Numbered from the stretch's first letter, positions 8,748 through 18,248 are shown. The stretch is 64,000 nt of DNA from Epibacterium ulvae (GCF_018678075.1 NZ_JAHHIR010000005.1:1-64000); one strand, 5' to 3'. A program made the numbers and translations. Notes: generated from the letters alone by a model not told the origin.

Positions 8748-9206
8748 TCAATCGTCCACAACATCAAACAGGCTGGGCACCGCCGGACAGGGTGCAAGCT
8801 CGTTCTGGATGACATCAGACAGGCGGGTTTGATGCAAGAACACATAGACGTGGGCGCTCAACCCTTCCCACAGACGGTTGGTCAGGGATTGCGCCCGGCT
8901 GCCGGACAGTCCACCCGAGGCACCGGCCCCTTTGTGCATCGCATCAATGGTCTCTTCGACCGCGGACAAGATATCAATCACCCGGATTTCCGACGCAGGC
9001 CGCGCCAGACGATAGCCGCCGCCGGGTCCGCGCACCGATGTTACCAGTTCCGACCGGCGCAGTTTGACAAACAGCTGCTCTAGATAGGCAAGCGAGATGT
9101 CCTGGCGTTTGGAAATGTCACCAAGCGCCACAAGATCCTGCTGCGGCTGCAGAGCAATATCGGCCAGTGCCACCATCGCATAGCGGCCTTTTGTTGACAG
9201 CTTCAT
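8748..9206 (-). CDS. iscR: Rrf2-family regulator IscR (single-cysteine type)
   Basis: IscR controls Fe-S biogenesis genes. The 152-residue protein has the winged-helix start MKLSTKGRYAMVALADIA and the wing RGPGGGYRLARP. The usual three clustered cysteines near residues 90-105 are absent; that stretch reads GASGGLSGSRAQSL. The only cysteine is C140 near the C-terminus. From memory, Rhodobacter sphaeroides IscR also has one cysteine and still binds a cluster. The gene heads the suf cluster and is probably autoregulated through the palindrome at 9313-9329. Confidence 0.93.
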   Translation of the reverse strand: MKLSTKGRYAMVALADIALQPQQDLVALGDISKRQDISLAYLEQLFVKLRRSELVTSVRGPGGGYRLARPASEIRVIDILSAVEETIDAMHKGAGASGGLSGSRAQSLTNRLWEGLSAHVYVFLHQTRLSDVIQNELAPCPAVPSLFDVVDD

Positions 9207-9312
9207 TGTCTTCTGCCCCCTCTACAGGCCTGTTGCCCGCGAAATCATTGACGTTTCGACGAACTGTGCGTATCTCATCGGGACGATGTTTCGGCAAGTC
9301 CAACATCAAGAA

Positions 9313-9329
9313 ATTAGAACCGCTCTAAT
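9313..9329. promoter_or_regulatory. palindromic operator (IscR / iron-responsive candidate)
   Basis: ATTAGAACCGCTCTAAT is a 17-base palindrome (ATTAGA/TCTAAT arms) that covers the predicted -10 of the iscR-suf promoter, as expected for a repressor site. IscR itself is the first candidate; an Irr-type site is an alternative. Confidence 0.55.
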
Positions 9330-9350
9330 CTGCCCGAGGGATTCCGTCAA
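9322..9350 (-). promoter_or_regulatory. predicted iscR-suf promoter
   Basis: Reading the minus strand, TTGACG (9345-9350) and TAGAGC (9322-9327) are separated by 17 bases and lie 116-144 bases before the iscR start. The -35 is near consensus; the -10 is weak, as often at regulated promoters. Confidence 0.5.
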
Positions 9351-9402
9351 GAATTTGCATCGGATCAGCGAGCGCAAAACGAGAGTAGGATTTAAACCGC
9401 CC

Positions 9403-10056
9403 ATGCCTGAGGTCATTTTTCCTGGACCCGAAGGCCGCCTGGAAGGCCGCTATCACCCGCAAAAAGAACGTGACGCACCGATTGCGATCGTGCTCCATCC
9501 CCATCCGCAGTTTGGCGGAACTATGAACAACAAGGTTGTCTATAACCTGCACTACGCCTTTTATAATATGGGCTTTACGGTGCTTCGGTTTAACTTCCGT
9601 GGTGTTGGTCGTAGCCAGGGTGAATATGATCAGGGTGTTGGTGAACTGTCCGATGCGGCATCTGCGCTGGATTACCTGCAATCGATGAACAACAACTCCA
9701 AACATTGCTGGGTCGCCGGCTTCTCGTTTGGGGCATGGATTGGCATGCAGCTTCTGATGCGGCGTCCGGAAATCACCGGTTTCATCTCGGTTGCACCACC
9801 TGCAAACATGTATGACTTCTCGTTTCTGGCGCCCTGCCCGTCTTCGGGTTTGATCATCAACGGCACATCGGACCGTGTGGCACCGCCGCCGGATACCGTG
9901 AACCTGGTGAACAAACTGCACGAACAAAAGGGCATCACCATCACCCATACCGAGGTCGAAGGTGCAGATCACTTCTTCCAGGATCAGCATATGGACACAA
10001 TGGTTGATAACGTCTCTGACTATGTCAAACGCCGTTTGACGGAGACCACACGCTAA
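9403..10056 (+). CDS. alpha/beta hydrolase
   Basis: A 217-residue cytoplasmic hydrolase beginning MPEVIFPGPEGRLEGRYHP. It has the oxyanion region HPHPQFGGTMNN, the nucleophile elbow GFSFGAW (Ser), a late Asp in NGTSDRVAPP and the His in GADHFFQ, so the Ser-Asp-His triad is complete. The family (COG2945-like) has no established substrate. The start at 9403 is preferred because an upstream extension to 9286 would run into the iscR promoter. It ends in TAATG with the next gene, suggesting an operon of three. Confidence 0.88.
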   Translation: MPEVIFPGPEGRLEGRYHPQKERDAPIAIVLHPHPQFGGTMNNKVVYNLHYAFYNMGFTVLRFNFRGVGRSQGEYDQGVGELSDAASALDYLQSMNNNSKHCWVAGFSFGAWIGMQLLMRRPEITGFISVAPPANMYDFSFLAPCPSSGLIINGTSDRVAPPPDTVNLVNKLHEQKGITITHTEVEGADHFFQDQHMDTMVDNVSDYVKRRLTETTR

Positions 10057-10295
10057 TGTCGACGACCCTCGACACGCTTGCGCAGAAATTGGCGTCAGAT
10101 ACGCTCAAAGTGCAGGACGCGTTGGGTGAAGATCGCCTTTATATGGAGGTGGCCCAAGTTCTTGCGGCCGCCTCTCAATCCATGGAAGAAGCCTTTTTGA
10201 CCGAGGTGCGCGTGCGCCTTGCGGAACAAAAAGCCCGCGAATTTCTCGAGAAAAAGCTGGCGGCCGCACAAGCCGCATTGCAGGCAAAGGATTAG
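10056..10295 (+). CDS. small helical protein of unknown function
   Basis: A 79-residue protein, MSTTLDTLAQKLASDTLKVQ onward, predicted almost entirely helical, with a C-terminal stretch rich in Ala, Glu and Lys that could form a coiled coil. It starts in the stop codon of the hydrolase gene and ends 2 bases before the HD-domain gene, so it is the middle cistron of three. No family is recognised. Confidence 0.7.
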   Translation: MSTTLDTLAQKLASDTLKVQDALGEDRLYMEVAQVLAAASQSMEEAFLTEVRVRLAEQKAREFLEKKLAAAQAALQAKD

Positions 10296-10297
10296 TC

Positions 10298-11470
10298 GTG
10301 CCAAACACCCTCGCACAGCGGTTTGAGTTTTTAACTGAAATTGAAAAGCTGCGGGGGGTGAACAGGCACAACAAGCTGTTGGACGGCACCCGGGTCGAGA
10401 ACTCTGCCGAACACAGCTGGCATCTGGCGCTCTACGCCTTGGTCTTGCAAAATCACGCGCCCGCGGGTGTTGATATCCAACGTGTGATCCAGATGTTGCT
10501 ACTACATGATGTGGTCGAGATCGACGTTGGCGACCATCCCATTCATGAAGCGGTGGATTGGGACGCCGTTGCCCGCGCCGAAGAAGCCGCCGCCGCACGC
10601 ATTTTTGACCTGCTTCCAGCCGAACAAGCCTCCACACTGTCCGCCCTTTGGCACGAGTTTGAGGGGAACGCGACCCCTGATGCGCAGTTTGCAAAAGCTC
10701 TGGACCGGGCGCAGCCGCTGTTTCAAACCCTGTGCAATCCATCCCCGGCACAGGACCACGTCGCGATCTGCCGCGAGAATATTGAGACTGGACGTGCGGC
10801 TGTATTGGAACGTCATTTGCCAAGCGCTTACAGCTATTTGCGGCGCATTCTTGATGGTGATTTATCTGGGTTTCAGGACGCAAATTTCACCGCTCAGATC
10901 GCGTTCCTCAACGAAGCCGATCAGCTCAAATCCATTTTGAGAGCGTCCAAACTGGCCGACGGTAGTCGGTATGAGAACTCGGCGGAACATTCGTGGCATA
11001 TCCTGATGTTTGCCTGGATCTTGGCCTCCTATGCGCATCAAGCCGTCGACCTGCAAAAAGTGCTGACCATGTTGATCCTGCACGACCTGGTCGAGATCGA
11101 CGCCGGCGATGCGCCGATACATGGCGTGGTCAGTGCCGAAGCGCTGGCCAAGGTCGAAGCCGAGGAACAGGCCGCCGCAGACCGCATCTTTGGTCTATTG
11201 CCCGAAAAACAAGGCCAGAACCTGCGTGCGATCTGGGAAGAGTTTGAGGCCTCCGAGACCCCCGAAGCGATCTATGCCAAATCGATCGACCGGGTGCAGC
11301 CAGTTTTGTTGAACCTCGCCAACGGCGGCGGCAGCTGGGTCGATTATGATGTGAGCCTGGATCAAATCGATACCCGGGTCGGTGCTAAGGTGCGTCGGGG
11401 TGCCGGGACGGTCTGGGACCATGTGCGCCCCATGGTCGCCGACTGGTTTGCGGCAAACGGGCGTGCATAA
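10298..11470 (+). CDS. tandem HD-domain hydrolase (two YfbR-like domains)
   Basis: A 390-residue protein made of two copies of an HD phosphohydrolase domain. Copy 1 has ENSAEHSWH (H39) and LLLHDVVEIDVGD (H70-D71); copy 2 has ENSAEHSWH (H231) and LILHDLVEIDAGD (H262-D263). Each copy also has a matching later D (KALDRAQP and KSIDRVQP). The family (HD_3, YfbR/HDDC2-like) usually contains one domain of about 190 residues and acts on nucleoside 5'-monophosphates. Both active sites look intact. The GTG start at 10298 follows AAAGGA with 7-base spacing. Confidence 0.88.
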   Translation: MPNTLAQRFEFLTEIEKLRGVNRHNKLLDGTRVENSAEHSWHLALYALVLQNHAPAGVDIQRVIQMLLLHDVVEIDVGDHPIHEAVDWDAVARAEEAAAARIFDLLPAEQASTLSALWHEFEGNATPDAQFAKALDRAQPLFQTLCNPSPAQDHVAICRENIETGRAAVLERHLPSAYSYLRRILDGDLSGFQDANFTAQIAFLNEADQLKSILRASKLADGSRYENSAEHSWHILMFAWILASYAHQAVDLQKVLTMLILHDLVEIDAGDAPIHGVVSAEALAKVEAEEQAAADRIFGLLPEKQGQNLRAIWEEFEASETPEAIYAKSIDRVQPVLLNLANGGGSWVDYDVSLDQIDTRVGAKVRRGAGTVWDHVRPMVADWFAANGRA

Positions 11471-11489
11471 TCCCTTAGCCGGGAAAAAT

Positions 11490-11607
11490 CCGCAGGTCTG
11501 AGAGGCACCACGGTGAACTGAACAAGCATGAGGCGTCTGCGGCGAAATTTCCCGCAGGTGGTGATATTAAATTGTACAGCGCGCATATTTCGCAGCATCA
11601 GTTCACC
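11490..11607 (+). promoter_or_regulatory. structured leader in front of the SMR gene
   Basis: A perfect 10-base inverted repeat, GGTGAACTGA (11512-11521) and TCAGTTCACC (11598-11607), encloses a hairpin CTGCGG (11537-11542) / CCGCAG (11552-11557). A second CCGCAG (11490-11495) could pair with the same CTGCGG, giving two exclusive folds. The outer stem ends 7 bases before the AAGGAG of the SMR gene. It does not match the guanidine-II (mini-ykkC) pattern I know. The alternative is that a promoter lies inside it (ATATTAAAT near 11563) and it is DNA, not RNA, structure. Confidence 0.4.
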
Positions 11608-11627
11608 AATCGACCAAGGAGCGCGCG

Positions 11628-11963
11628 ATGCCCACACCTTATCTCTTGTTGTTTTTCGCCGTTTTGGCCGAAACCATTGGCACCAGCGCGCTGCAGGCCA
11701 GCAATCAATTCACCCGACTGGTGCCGTCGGTTCTGGTCGTGGTCGCGTACGGCCTGGCCTTTTATTTACTGGGTAAAACGCTGGCCTTTATGCCGGTTGG
11801 CATCGTTTATGCGATCTGGTCCGGGCTTGGCATCGTGTTGATTGCGGCAATTGGCTATTTTGTCTTTGGCCAGACCCTGGATCTGCCAGCATTGTTCGGT
11901 ATCTCTTTGATCCTCATCGGTATTTTGGTCATTCACTTGTTTTCCAAAGCCACAGGCCACTGA
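11628..11963 (+). CDS. SMR-family multidrug efflux protein (EmrE/Qac-like)
   Basis: A 111-residue inner-membrane protein with four hydrophobic helices, working as an antiparallel or parallel dimer that exchanges protons for cationic compounds. The proton-binding glutamate is in LAETIGTSALQAS and the conserved AIWSGLGIVLIA of the third helix is present, as is LDLPALFGI. The sequence is closer to EmrE than to the guanidinium exporter Gdx/SugE. The ribosome-binding site AAGGAG is well placed. It stands alone with a long leader. Confidence 0.93.
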   Translation: MPTPYLLLFFAVLAETIGTSALQASNQFTRLVPSVLVVVAYGLAFYLLGKTLAFMPVGIVYAIWSGLGIVLIAAIGYFVFGQTLDLPALFGISLILIGILVIHLFSKATGH

Positions 11964-12072
11964 TCAATTTTGGGCAGGCGTATTTATGATGCTGCACGTG
12001 CACTTCTTTTCTCTGGCCTTCCGGGGCCGATCACGCTATGGGCGGCGCAACCTCCCTTAGAAGGCTGATACT

Positions 12073-13893
12073 ATGGACCTGCGCAATATTGCGATCATCG
12101 CCCACGTTGACCACGGGAAAACCACCCTGGTTGATGAGCTATTGAAACAATCTGGCGCGTTCCGCGAAAACCAGGCCGTGGCAGAACGTGCCATGGACAG
12201 CAACGATCTGGAACGGGAACGCGGGATCACCATTCTCGCCAAGGCGACCTCGGTTGAGTGGAAAGACACCCGGATCAACATCGTTGACACCCCCGGCCAC
12301 GCCGACTTTGGTGGCGAAGTTGAACGCATCCTGTCGATGGTTGACGGTGTTGTACTGCTGGTTGACGCGGCCGAAGGCCCGATGCCACAGACCAAATTCG
12401 TGACATCCAAAGCGCTGGCGCTTGGCCTGCGTCCCATCGTTGTAGTGAACAAAGTCGACAAACCCGATGGTGAGCCCGACCGCGCGCTGGACGAATGTTT
12501 TGACCTGTTTGCCAACCTCGGCGCCTCGGATGAACAGCTGGACTTCCCGACCATGTATGCATCTGGCCGTTCCGGCTGGGCCGACATGACATTGGATGGC
12601 CCACGCGAGGATCTGTCTGCTCTGTTTGATCTGATCGTTGAGCACGTGCCTGCACCCGCACAGATCGCCAAGAAAGACGAGCCGTTCAGCATGCTGGCGA
12701 CAACGCTGGGGTCCGATCCGTTCATCGGTCGTATTCTGACCGGTCGCGTTGAAAGCGGTACGCTGAAATCCGGTGACAGCCTGAAAGCGCTGACACGCGA
12801 TGGCGAGCTTATCGAAAACTTCCGCTGCACCAAAGTTCTTGCATTCCGCGGCTTGGGCCAACAGCCCATCGACGTGGCCGAAGCCGGCGACATCGTCTCC
12901 ATCGCGGGGATGGCAACTGCAACGGTTGCGGACTCGCTTGTTGACCCATCGGTGAGCGAAGCCCTGCCCGCACAGCCGATCGATCCGCCCACCATCACCG
13001 TGACCTTTGGCATCAACGACAGCCCGTTGGCGGGTCGTGACGGCAAAAAAGTTCAGTCCCGTGTGATCCGTGACCGCCTGATGAAGGAAGCGGAATCCAA
13101 CGTTGCGATCAAGATCAGTGACACACCAGGTGGCGAAGCCTTTGAAGTTGCCGGCCGCGGCGAACTTCAGATGGGTGTTTTGATCGAAAACATGCGTCGC
13201 GAAGGGTTCGAGCTGTCGATCTCACGTCCGCAGGTCCTGTTTTCCGAGGAAGATGGCGTGCGTATGGAGCCGGTCGAAGAAGCCACCATTGACGTGGATG
13301 ACGAATACTCTGGCGTCGTGATTGAAAAGCTCACCGGTCACCGCAAGGGTGAACTGGTTGAGATGAAGCCAGCTGGCGCGGGTAAAACCCGGATCATCGC
13401 CCATGTTCCGTCGCGTGGCCTTATTGGGTATCACGGCGAATTCCTGACTGATACCCGCGGCACCGGTGTTTTGAACCGCGTGTTCCACGGCTGGACCGCC
13501 CACAAGGGTAAGATCCCTGGCCGTCGCGCAGGCGTTCTGATCTCCATGGAAAACGGCACCTCAGTTGCCTTTGCTCTGTGGAACCTGGAAGAGCGTGGCA
13601 AGATGATGATCGGTGCACAAGAAGACGTCTATACCGGCATGATCATCGGCGAACACTCCCGTGAAAACGATCTGGAAGTGAACCCGCTGAAAGGCAAGAA
13701 GCTGACCAACGTGCGTGCCTCTGGTACGGATGATGCGGTGCGTCTGACGACACCTATGAAGCTGTCATTGGAAGAAGCGATTGCTTACATCGATGATGAT
13801 GAATTGGTTGAAGTGACACCAGAAAACGTCCGTCTGCGGAAGCGTTATCTGGATCCGCATGAACGCAAGCGAATGGCAAAAGCCAATCAGTAA
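12073..13893 (+). CDS. typA: ribosome-associated GTPase TypA/BipA
   Basis: A 606-residue translational GTPase that binds the ribosome and helps 50S assembly, mostly under stress. The GTP motifs are G1 AHVDHGKTT (9-17), the switch [13 protein letters not shown] and NKVD. EF-G-like domains follow, then the BipA-specific C-terminal region with [10 protein letters not shown]-like [16 protein letters not shown] and [13 protein letters not shown]. Length agrees with the family. A strong terminator follows. Confidence 0.97.
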   Translation: MDLRNIAIIAHVDHGKTTLVDELLKQSGAFRENQAVAERAMDSNDLERERGITILAKATSVEWKDTRINIVDTPGHADFGGEVERILSMVDGVVLLVDAAEGPMPQTKFVTSKALALGLRPIVVVNKVDKPDGEPDRALDECFDLFANLGASDEQLDFPTMYASGRSGWADMTLDGPREDLSALFDLIVEHVPAPAQIAKKDEPFSMLATTLGSDPFIGRILTGRVESGTLKSGDSLKALTRDGELIENFRCTKVLAFRGLGQQPIDVAEAGDIVSIAGMATATVADSLVDPSVSEALPAQPIDPPTITVTFGINDSPLAGRDGKKVQSRVIRDRLMKEAESNVAIKISDTPGGEAFEVAGRGELQMGVLIENMRREGFELSISRPQVLFSEEDGVRMEPVEEATIDVDDEYSGVVIEKLTGHRKGELVEMKPAGAGKTRIIAHVPSRGLIGYHGEFLTDTRGTGVLNRVFHGWTAHKGKIPGRRAGVLISMENGTSVAFALWNLEERGKMMIGAQEDVYTGMIIGEHSRENDLEVNPLKGKKLTNVRASGTDDAVRLTTPMKLSLEEAIAYIDDDELVEVTPENVRLRKRYLDPHERKRMAKANQ

Positions 13894-13900
13894 CACCGTC

Positions 13901-13930
13901 AAAGGCCGCTCATCAGAGCGGCCTTTTCGT
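13901..13930 (+). terminator. typA rho-independent terminator
   Basis: AAAGGCCGCTC (13901-13911) and GAGCGGCCTTT (13916-13926) form an 11-bp perfect stem with an ATCA loop, followed by TTTCGTTT. The A-rich left arm may let it work weakly in the other direction. Confidence 0.9.
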
Positions 13931-13980
13931 TTGAGATCAGCGCCGTCTTACAGGCGGATGTCAGCGATCGACTGGGTCGA

Positions 13981-14436
13981 TTAAATGCCGGCCTCTTCTA
14001 ACTGAAGCGCCAGCCGTTCCTGGAACGGTCTCGTAAGAGGCGTCGTCATCGTCTTCAAGCGCTTCCAGGACGCTTTTAAGGATTTCAACAGCGGCTTCAT
14101 TGACACCTGTTGTGCCATTTCGACCGCCCTGCGCACCATCAGGGCCGCCGCGCCACCTGGCCCGCCAGCACCTTCAGGGTCGCCGGCCTGATCGCGCAAC
14201 GCTTTTGAGTCAATTCCGGCCTCGGTCAGAGCTTCACCCAAGACCACACCAATGCGAACATCCAGTTCCTTGATGCTCTGAACGATTTCAGACGCATCAT
14301 TGTCACTCAGATTCTCGCTGTCGTATTGGAAAAGCACCGCTTCCAGACACGTCTTCTGTTCATCCGACAGTTCTTGAGTTTGGTTTGAGGGTATAAGATA
14401 TGCAGAGGCGCCGATGCTGCTTGTTGCGTTTACCAT
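13981..14436 (-). CDS. small protein of unknown function, probably frameshifted near its end
   Basis: A 151-residue frame starting MVNATSSIGASAYLIPSNQT. The first two thirds (acidic helices, SDEQKTCLEAVLFQYDSENL; DASEIVQSIKELDVRI) look like a normal protein. It is a paralogue of the next gene: both begin M...GAS/AAT...AY and end FQ/FR-E-L-QLE-AG. The stretch around 14020-14155 fits the paralogue better in another frame, which reads GVNEAAVEILKSVLEAL and then an acidic run, before the original frame resumes. Two compensating frameshifts, or sequencing error, are therefore suspected. Function unknown. Confidence 0.6.
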   Translation of the reverse strand: MVNATSSIGASAYLIPSNQTQELSDEQKTCLEAVLFQYDSENLSDNDASEIVQSIKELDVRIGVVLGEALTEAGIDSKALRDQAGDPEGAGGPGGAAALMVRRAVEMAQQVSMKPLLKSLKASWKRLKTMTTPLTRPFQERLALQLEEAGI

Positions 14437-14654
14437 GGTTTCTATCCACTTGATTGTTACCGTGTAGCCTTCTGGCTGCAGGCGCAGATTTGCTAGGTGG
14501 ATACTTTCATTCTGCTACCAACTAAAAGTTGAATAGTTTCAATTGAATAAAACGTTGAACGTGACCGATTCCGCATGATTGAACATGCGGACCGGATGTA
14601 TCTATTGAGACATTGTAACTGGCACAGGCGGCCCTGTGTTGTGGCCGTTCTGGA

Positions 14655-15032
14655 TCAGACGCGGATGTCGACAATCGGTTCGTTTGCATCCAGCCCTGCG
14701 GCTTCCAGCTGCGTGGACAACTCGGCCCGGAATTCTTCGTCGGACGAAGTGTTTTGCTGCGCCTGTTCCAGGATCTGAACCGCTTCTTCGTTGATGCCGC
14801 CGGTGCCTGGGTTCTGAGGCTGCTGGTTCAATTGCGGCTGCAAGTCCGCACCACGACCATTGTCGTTGTCCGGGACAGATTGAACAACCTGCGACGCCTC
14901 AGCACTGCTGGGTGTCTGCGACGCTGGCTGTGCGGCTTGATCGGTGGCATCGGGCTTTGGGGCCTGCGATGACGGTTGCGACTGTGGTGACGTATAGGCT
15001 TGAGAAGTGGCTGCGCCCACGGGACCTAACAT
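14655..15032 (-). CDS. small Pro/Gln-rich protein, paralogue of the preceding gene
   Basis: A 125-residue protein starting MLGPVGAATSQAYTSPQ, with a low-complexity Ser/Gln/Pro linker (residues about 15-90) and a C-terminal helical unit INEEAVQILEQAQQN...FRAELSTQLEAAGLD. The linker suggests an extended region; no signal peptide or membrane segment is seen. The start at 15032 is chosen by alignment with the paralogue and a similar TGGAT element 5' of both; a longer frame opens at 15125. It lies 218 bases from its paralogue. Function unknown. Confidence 0.6.
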   Translation of the reverse strand: MLGPVGAATSQAYTSPQSQPSSQAPKPDATDQAAQPASQTPSSAEASQVVQSVPDNDNGRGADLQPQLNQQPQNPGTGGINEEAVQILEQAQQNTSSDEEFRAELSTQLEAAGLDANEPIVDIRV

Positions 15033-15206
15033 GATAAAAATCCATTTTGCTATGTTTCGACAACTGGCTGTCGTGCCCAGAAGATACGAAACGAAAATTT
15101 GGAGGTTCTTACCCATACCTTTCACTAGGCCGTGAGCGAAGCTTTGAGTTTCAGCAATTTGAATGTGAGGTGAGTAAAATAGAAATCAAATCGCGAGCGC
15201 TGGTGG

Positions 15207-15246
15207 CAAAAAAAACTCCCACACGGCGATTAGCCAAATGGGAGTT
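15207..15246 (-). terminator. alaS-DUF1330 operon terminator
   Basis: On the minus strand AACTCCCA and TGGGAGTT form a perfect 8-bp stem; the loop holds an inner GGC/GCC pair, and eight T residues follow. It lies 60 bases after the DUF1330 stop. Confidence 0.88.
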
Positions 15247-15305
15247 CTGTCTGTCCATCCAACCACAGTGGCCAGAAATAGGTTTTGTCGCGTATTTGGA
15301 ACAGT

Positions 15306-15593
15306 TTACGCGGTGAGTTCCACAACAACCAACTCGCGCTCGGCAGCGTCTTTTGCGTGGCTCAGCGCCTCTTGGTACTCGGCACTGTTGTAGCACGCGA
15401 CGGCTGCCTCAACGCTTTCGAACTTTGCAACAACATTGCGCGGGCGATCTTTGCCTTCGAGCTGCACGTAACGTGCGGCACGCGCAATAAATTCACCACC
15501 GTGTTTGGCAATCGCAGGGCCAGCGAGCTCAGCGTATTTTCCATAAGCCTCAGCGTCGGTCACAGTGACGTGGGCAATCCAAAGTGCGGACAT
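15306..15593 (-). CDS. DUF1330 family protein
   Basis: A 95-residue small alpha/beta (dimeric ferredoxin-like fold) protein starting MSALWIAHVTVTDAEAYGKY, with GPAIAKHGGEFIARAARYVQLEGKDRPRNVVAKF typical of DUF1330. The family's function is not established. It follows alaS by 3 bases and is probably co-transcribed. Confidence 0.9.
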   Translation of the reverse strand: MSALWIAHVTVTDAEAYGKYAELAGPAIAKHGGEFIARAARYVQLEGKDRPRNVVAKFESVEAAVACYNSAEYQEALSHAKDAAERELVVVELTA

Positions 15594-15596
15594 GTC

Positions 15597-18248
15597 TTAT
15601 CCTTCCAACAATTGTTCAGCGGCTTTGATGGCCTCATCAGCTCCGGCAAAATCTTTGCCGCCACCTTGCGCCATGTCAGGACGGCCACCGCCGCCTTTCC
15701 CACCTACGGCCGGAACCGCAGCTTTCAAGACGTCGACCGCAGAAATCTCTGCCGTCAGGTCATCGGTCACACCAGCGGCCACGGCGACTTTGCCACCGTC
15801 ATCCGCGATCAACAGGATGACGCCGGAGCCGATGTTTTGTTTATGCGCATCGATCAGACCGCGCAGATCCTTGCCGGAAACCCCTTGCAAAGCCTGACCC
15901 AGGAAGGTCTTTCCACCGATCTCCTTGGTCTCAACCCCGCCGCCCGAGCCGCCGCCCATGGCCACCTGTTGCTTCAGGTTCGAGATCTCGTTTTGCAGTG
16001 CTTTGCGTTCGTCCATCAGCGCTTTGAGACGGTCCAGAACATCAACCGGTTGCGCTTTGAGCGCGGCGGCGACATCGGCCATACGGCCGGCCTCGGTCTC
16101 AAGATGCTCCAAGGCCGCCGCACCAGTCAGCGCCTCGATCCGACGCACACCCGCAGACGACGCGCTGTCGCCGAGGATCACAAAAGTGCCGATATCGCCG
16201 GTCTGTTTGACATGGGTGCCGCCGCACAGTTCCAGCGAATAGGTTTCACCATCGGACCCTTTGCCGGTCGGTGCACGTCCCATAGAGACGACGCGGACCT
16301 CTTCACCGTATTTCTCACCAAACAGCGCCTGCGCGCCAATGGCACGGGCGTCATCCGGGGTCATAATCCGAGTGGTGACAGGCGTGTTTTGGCGAATGAA
16401 TTCATTCACTTCCGCGCCGACCTTCACGAGCTCTTCGCCGCTCAGCCCTTTGTTGTGGCTAAAGTCAAACCTCAAACGGTCATCCGCATTCAGCGAGCCC
16501 TTTTGCGCCACATGATCGCCAAGCGCATTGCGCAGCGCTTCGTGCAACAGGTGGGTGGCGGAGTGGTTCGCCCGGATCTGACTGCGGCGTGCGTGATCCA
16601 CGGCCAGCTCGGCACCGGCGTCCAGCGCGATCTCACCTTCGGTGATTTTCGCCAGATGCAGGAACAGGCCTTCGACCTTTTTGGTGTCGGTGATTTTCGC
16701 AGCGCCACCTTCAACGGTCAAAACGCCGGTGTCGCCAATCTGGCCACCGCTTTCGCCATAAAACGGTGTTTGGTTCAGGATGATCTGAACACTGTCGCCT
16801 TTGACTGCGGTGTCGACTTGCGCGCCATCTTTGACAATCGCAACGATCTGACCTTCGGCTTTCTCGGTCTCATAGCCGAGGAACTCTGTTGAGCCTGCGG
16901 CGTCCAGAATGTCGAAATAGACCTTCACATCCGCCGCTTCACCAAGGCCAATACCGCCGGCGCGCGACTGTTCTTTCTGCGCTTTCATCGCGGCGTCAAA
17001 GCCGTCGGTGTCCACGTTGATTTCCTTGGCCCGCAGCGCATCCTGCGTCAGATCGAGGGGGAAACCATAGGTGTCATAGAGTTTAAACGCCGTCTCACCC
17101 GACAGCGTGTCGCCCTTACCCAGATCGCCCGAGGCGTCATCGAGCAGTTTAAGACCGCGGTCCAACGTCTTGAGGAAACGGGTTTCTTCCTGTTCAAAGG
17201 TCTCTTCGATCAGCGCTTGGCCCTGGCCGAGTTCCGGATAGGCAACACCCATCTGTTGAACCAACGCAGGCACCAGTTTGTGCATCACCGGATCCTTGGC
17301 CCCCAGCAGTGAGGCCTGGCGCATGGCACGACGCATGATGCGGCGCAGTACGTAGCCGCGACCCTCATTGGAGGGCAGCACACCTTCGGCAATTAGGAAA
17401 GAACACGACCGCAAATGGTCGGCGATCACCCGGTGCTGTACGTTCTGATCCCCATACGGGTCAGAGCTGGTCGCGTTGGCCGAGGCCTCGATCAATGCTT
17501 TGAACAGATCGGTTTCATAGTTGTCATGGGTGCCCTGCAGCAGCGCAGCAATCCGCTCCAACCCCATGCCGGTGTCGATCGACTGCATGTCGAGATCGAC
17601 CATCGAGCCATCTGCGAACTTTTCGTTCTGCATGAAGACGAGGTTCCAGATCTCGATAAACCGGTCGCCGTCTTCTTCCGGGGAGCCGGGAGGGCCGCCC
17701 CAGATGTGGTCGCCGTGATCATAGAAAATCTCGGTACAGGGGCCACAGGGACCGGTGTCGCCCATCTGCCAGAAGTTGTCAGAGGTCGAGATGCGGATAA
17801 TTCGGTCCTCGGGAACACCGACTTTCTTCCATATTTCAAAGGCTTCATCGTCTGTGTGATAGACGGTGGTGTACAGCTTTTCCTTTGGAATATCGAATTC
17901 CTTGGTGATCAGCTCCCAGGCAAAGGGGATCGCCTGATGCTTGAAATAATCCCCAAAGGAGAAGTTGCCGAGCATCTCAAAAAACGTGTGGTGGCGCGCG
18001 GTGTAGCCAACATTGTCCAGGTCATTGTGCTTACCGCCGGCGCGGACACATTTCTGCGCGGTGGTGGCACGGACATAGTCGCGCTTTTCAACGCCCGTGA
18101 AACAGTTTTTGAACTGCACCATCCCAGAGTTGGTGAACATCAGCGTCGGGTCATTGCGCGGCACCAGCGGGCTGGAATCGACAATGGAGTGTCCCTGTTT
18201 TTCGAAGTAGTTCAGGAATGTGGAACGGATTTCGTTAAGGCTCGGCAT
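15597..18248 (-). CDS. alaS: alanyl-tRNA synthetase
   Basis: AlaRS charges tRNA-Ala and edits mischarged Ser/Gly. The 883 residues match the family. Seen in order: N-terminal catalytic domain ([39 protein letters not shown]), the editing domain with the zinc motif [12 protein letters not shown] and [11 protein letters not shown], and the C-terminal C-Ala domain ending [17 protein letters not shown]. All key motifs are intact. It is the first gene of a two-gene unit with the DUF1330 gene. Confidence 0.98.
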   Translation of the reverse strand: MPSLNEIRSTFLNYFEKQGHSIVDSSPLVPRNDPTLMFTNSGMVQFKNCFTGVEKRDYVRATTAQKCVRAGGKHNDLDNVGYTARHHTFFEMLGNFSFGDYFKHQAIPFAWELITKEFDIPKEKLYTTVYHTDDEAFEIWKKVGVPEDRIIRISTSDNFWQMGDTGPCGPCTEIFYDHGDHIWGGPPGSPEEDGDRFIEIWNLVFMQNEKFADGSMVDLDMQSIDTGMGLERIAALLQGTHDNYETDLFKALIEASANATSSDPYGDQNVQHRVIADHLRSCSFLIAEGVLPSNEGRGYVLRRIMRRAMRQASLLGAKDPVMHKLVPALVQQMGVAYPELGQGQALIEETFEQEETRFLKTLDRGLKLLDDASGDLGKGDTLSGETAFKLYDTYGFPLDLTQDALRAKEINVDTDGFDAAMKAQKEQSRAGGIGLGEAADVKVYFDILDAAGSTEFLGYETEKAEGQIVAIVKDGAQVDTAVKGDSVQIILNQTPFYGESGGQIGDTGVLTVEGGAAKITDTKKVEGLFLHLAKITEGEIALDAGAELAVDHARRSQIRANHSATHLLHEALRNALGDHVAQKGSLNADDRLRFDFSHNKGLSGEELVKVGAEVNEFIRQNTPVTTRIMTPDDARAIGAQALFGEKYGEEVRVVSMGRAPTGKGSDGETYSLELCGGTHVKQTGDIGTFVILGDSASSAGVRRIEALTGAAALEHLETEAGRMADVAAALKAQPVDVLDRLKALMDERKALQNEISNLKQQVAMGGGSGGGVETKEIGGKTFLGQALQGVSGKDLRGLIDAHKQNIGSGVILLIADDGGKVAVAAGVTDDLTAEISAVDVLKAAVPAVGGKGGGGRPDMAQGGGKDFAGADEAIKAAEQLLEG

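Noticed and set aside
11471-11627. Guanidine-II (mini-ykkC) riboswitch
   Set aside because: The paired ACGR-loop hairpins are missing, and the SMR protein is EmrE-like, not Gdx-like.
12057-13046. 329-codon open frame antisense to typA
   Set aside because: It lies entirely opposite a certain gene, has Ser/Arg-rich shadow composition and no family match.
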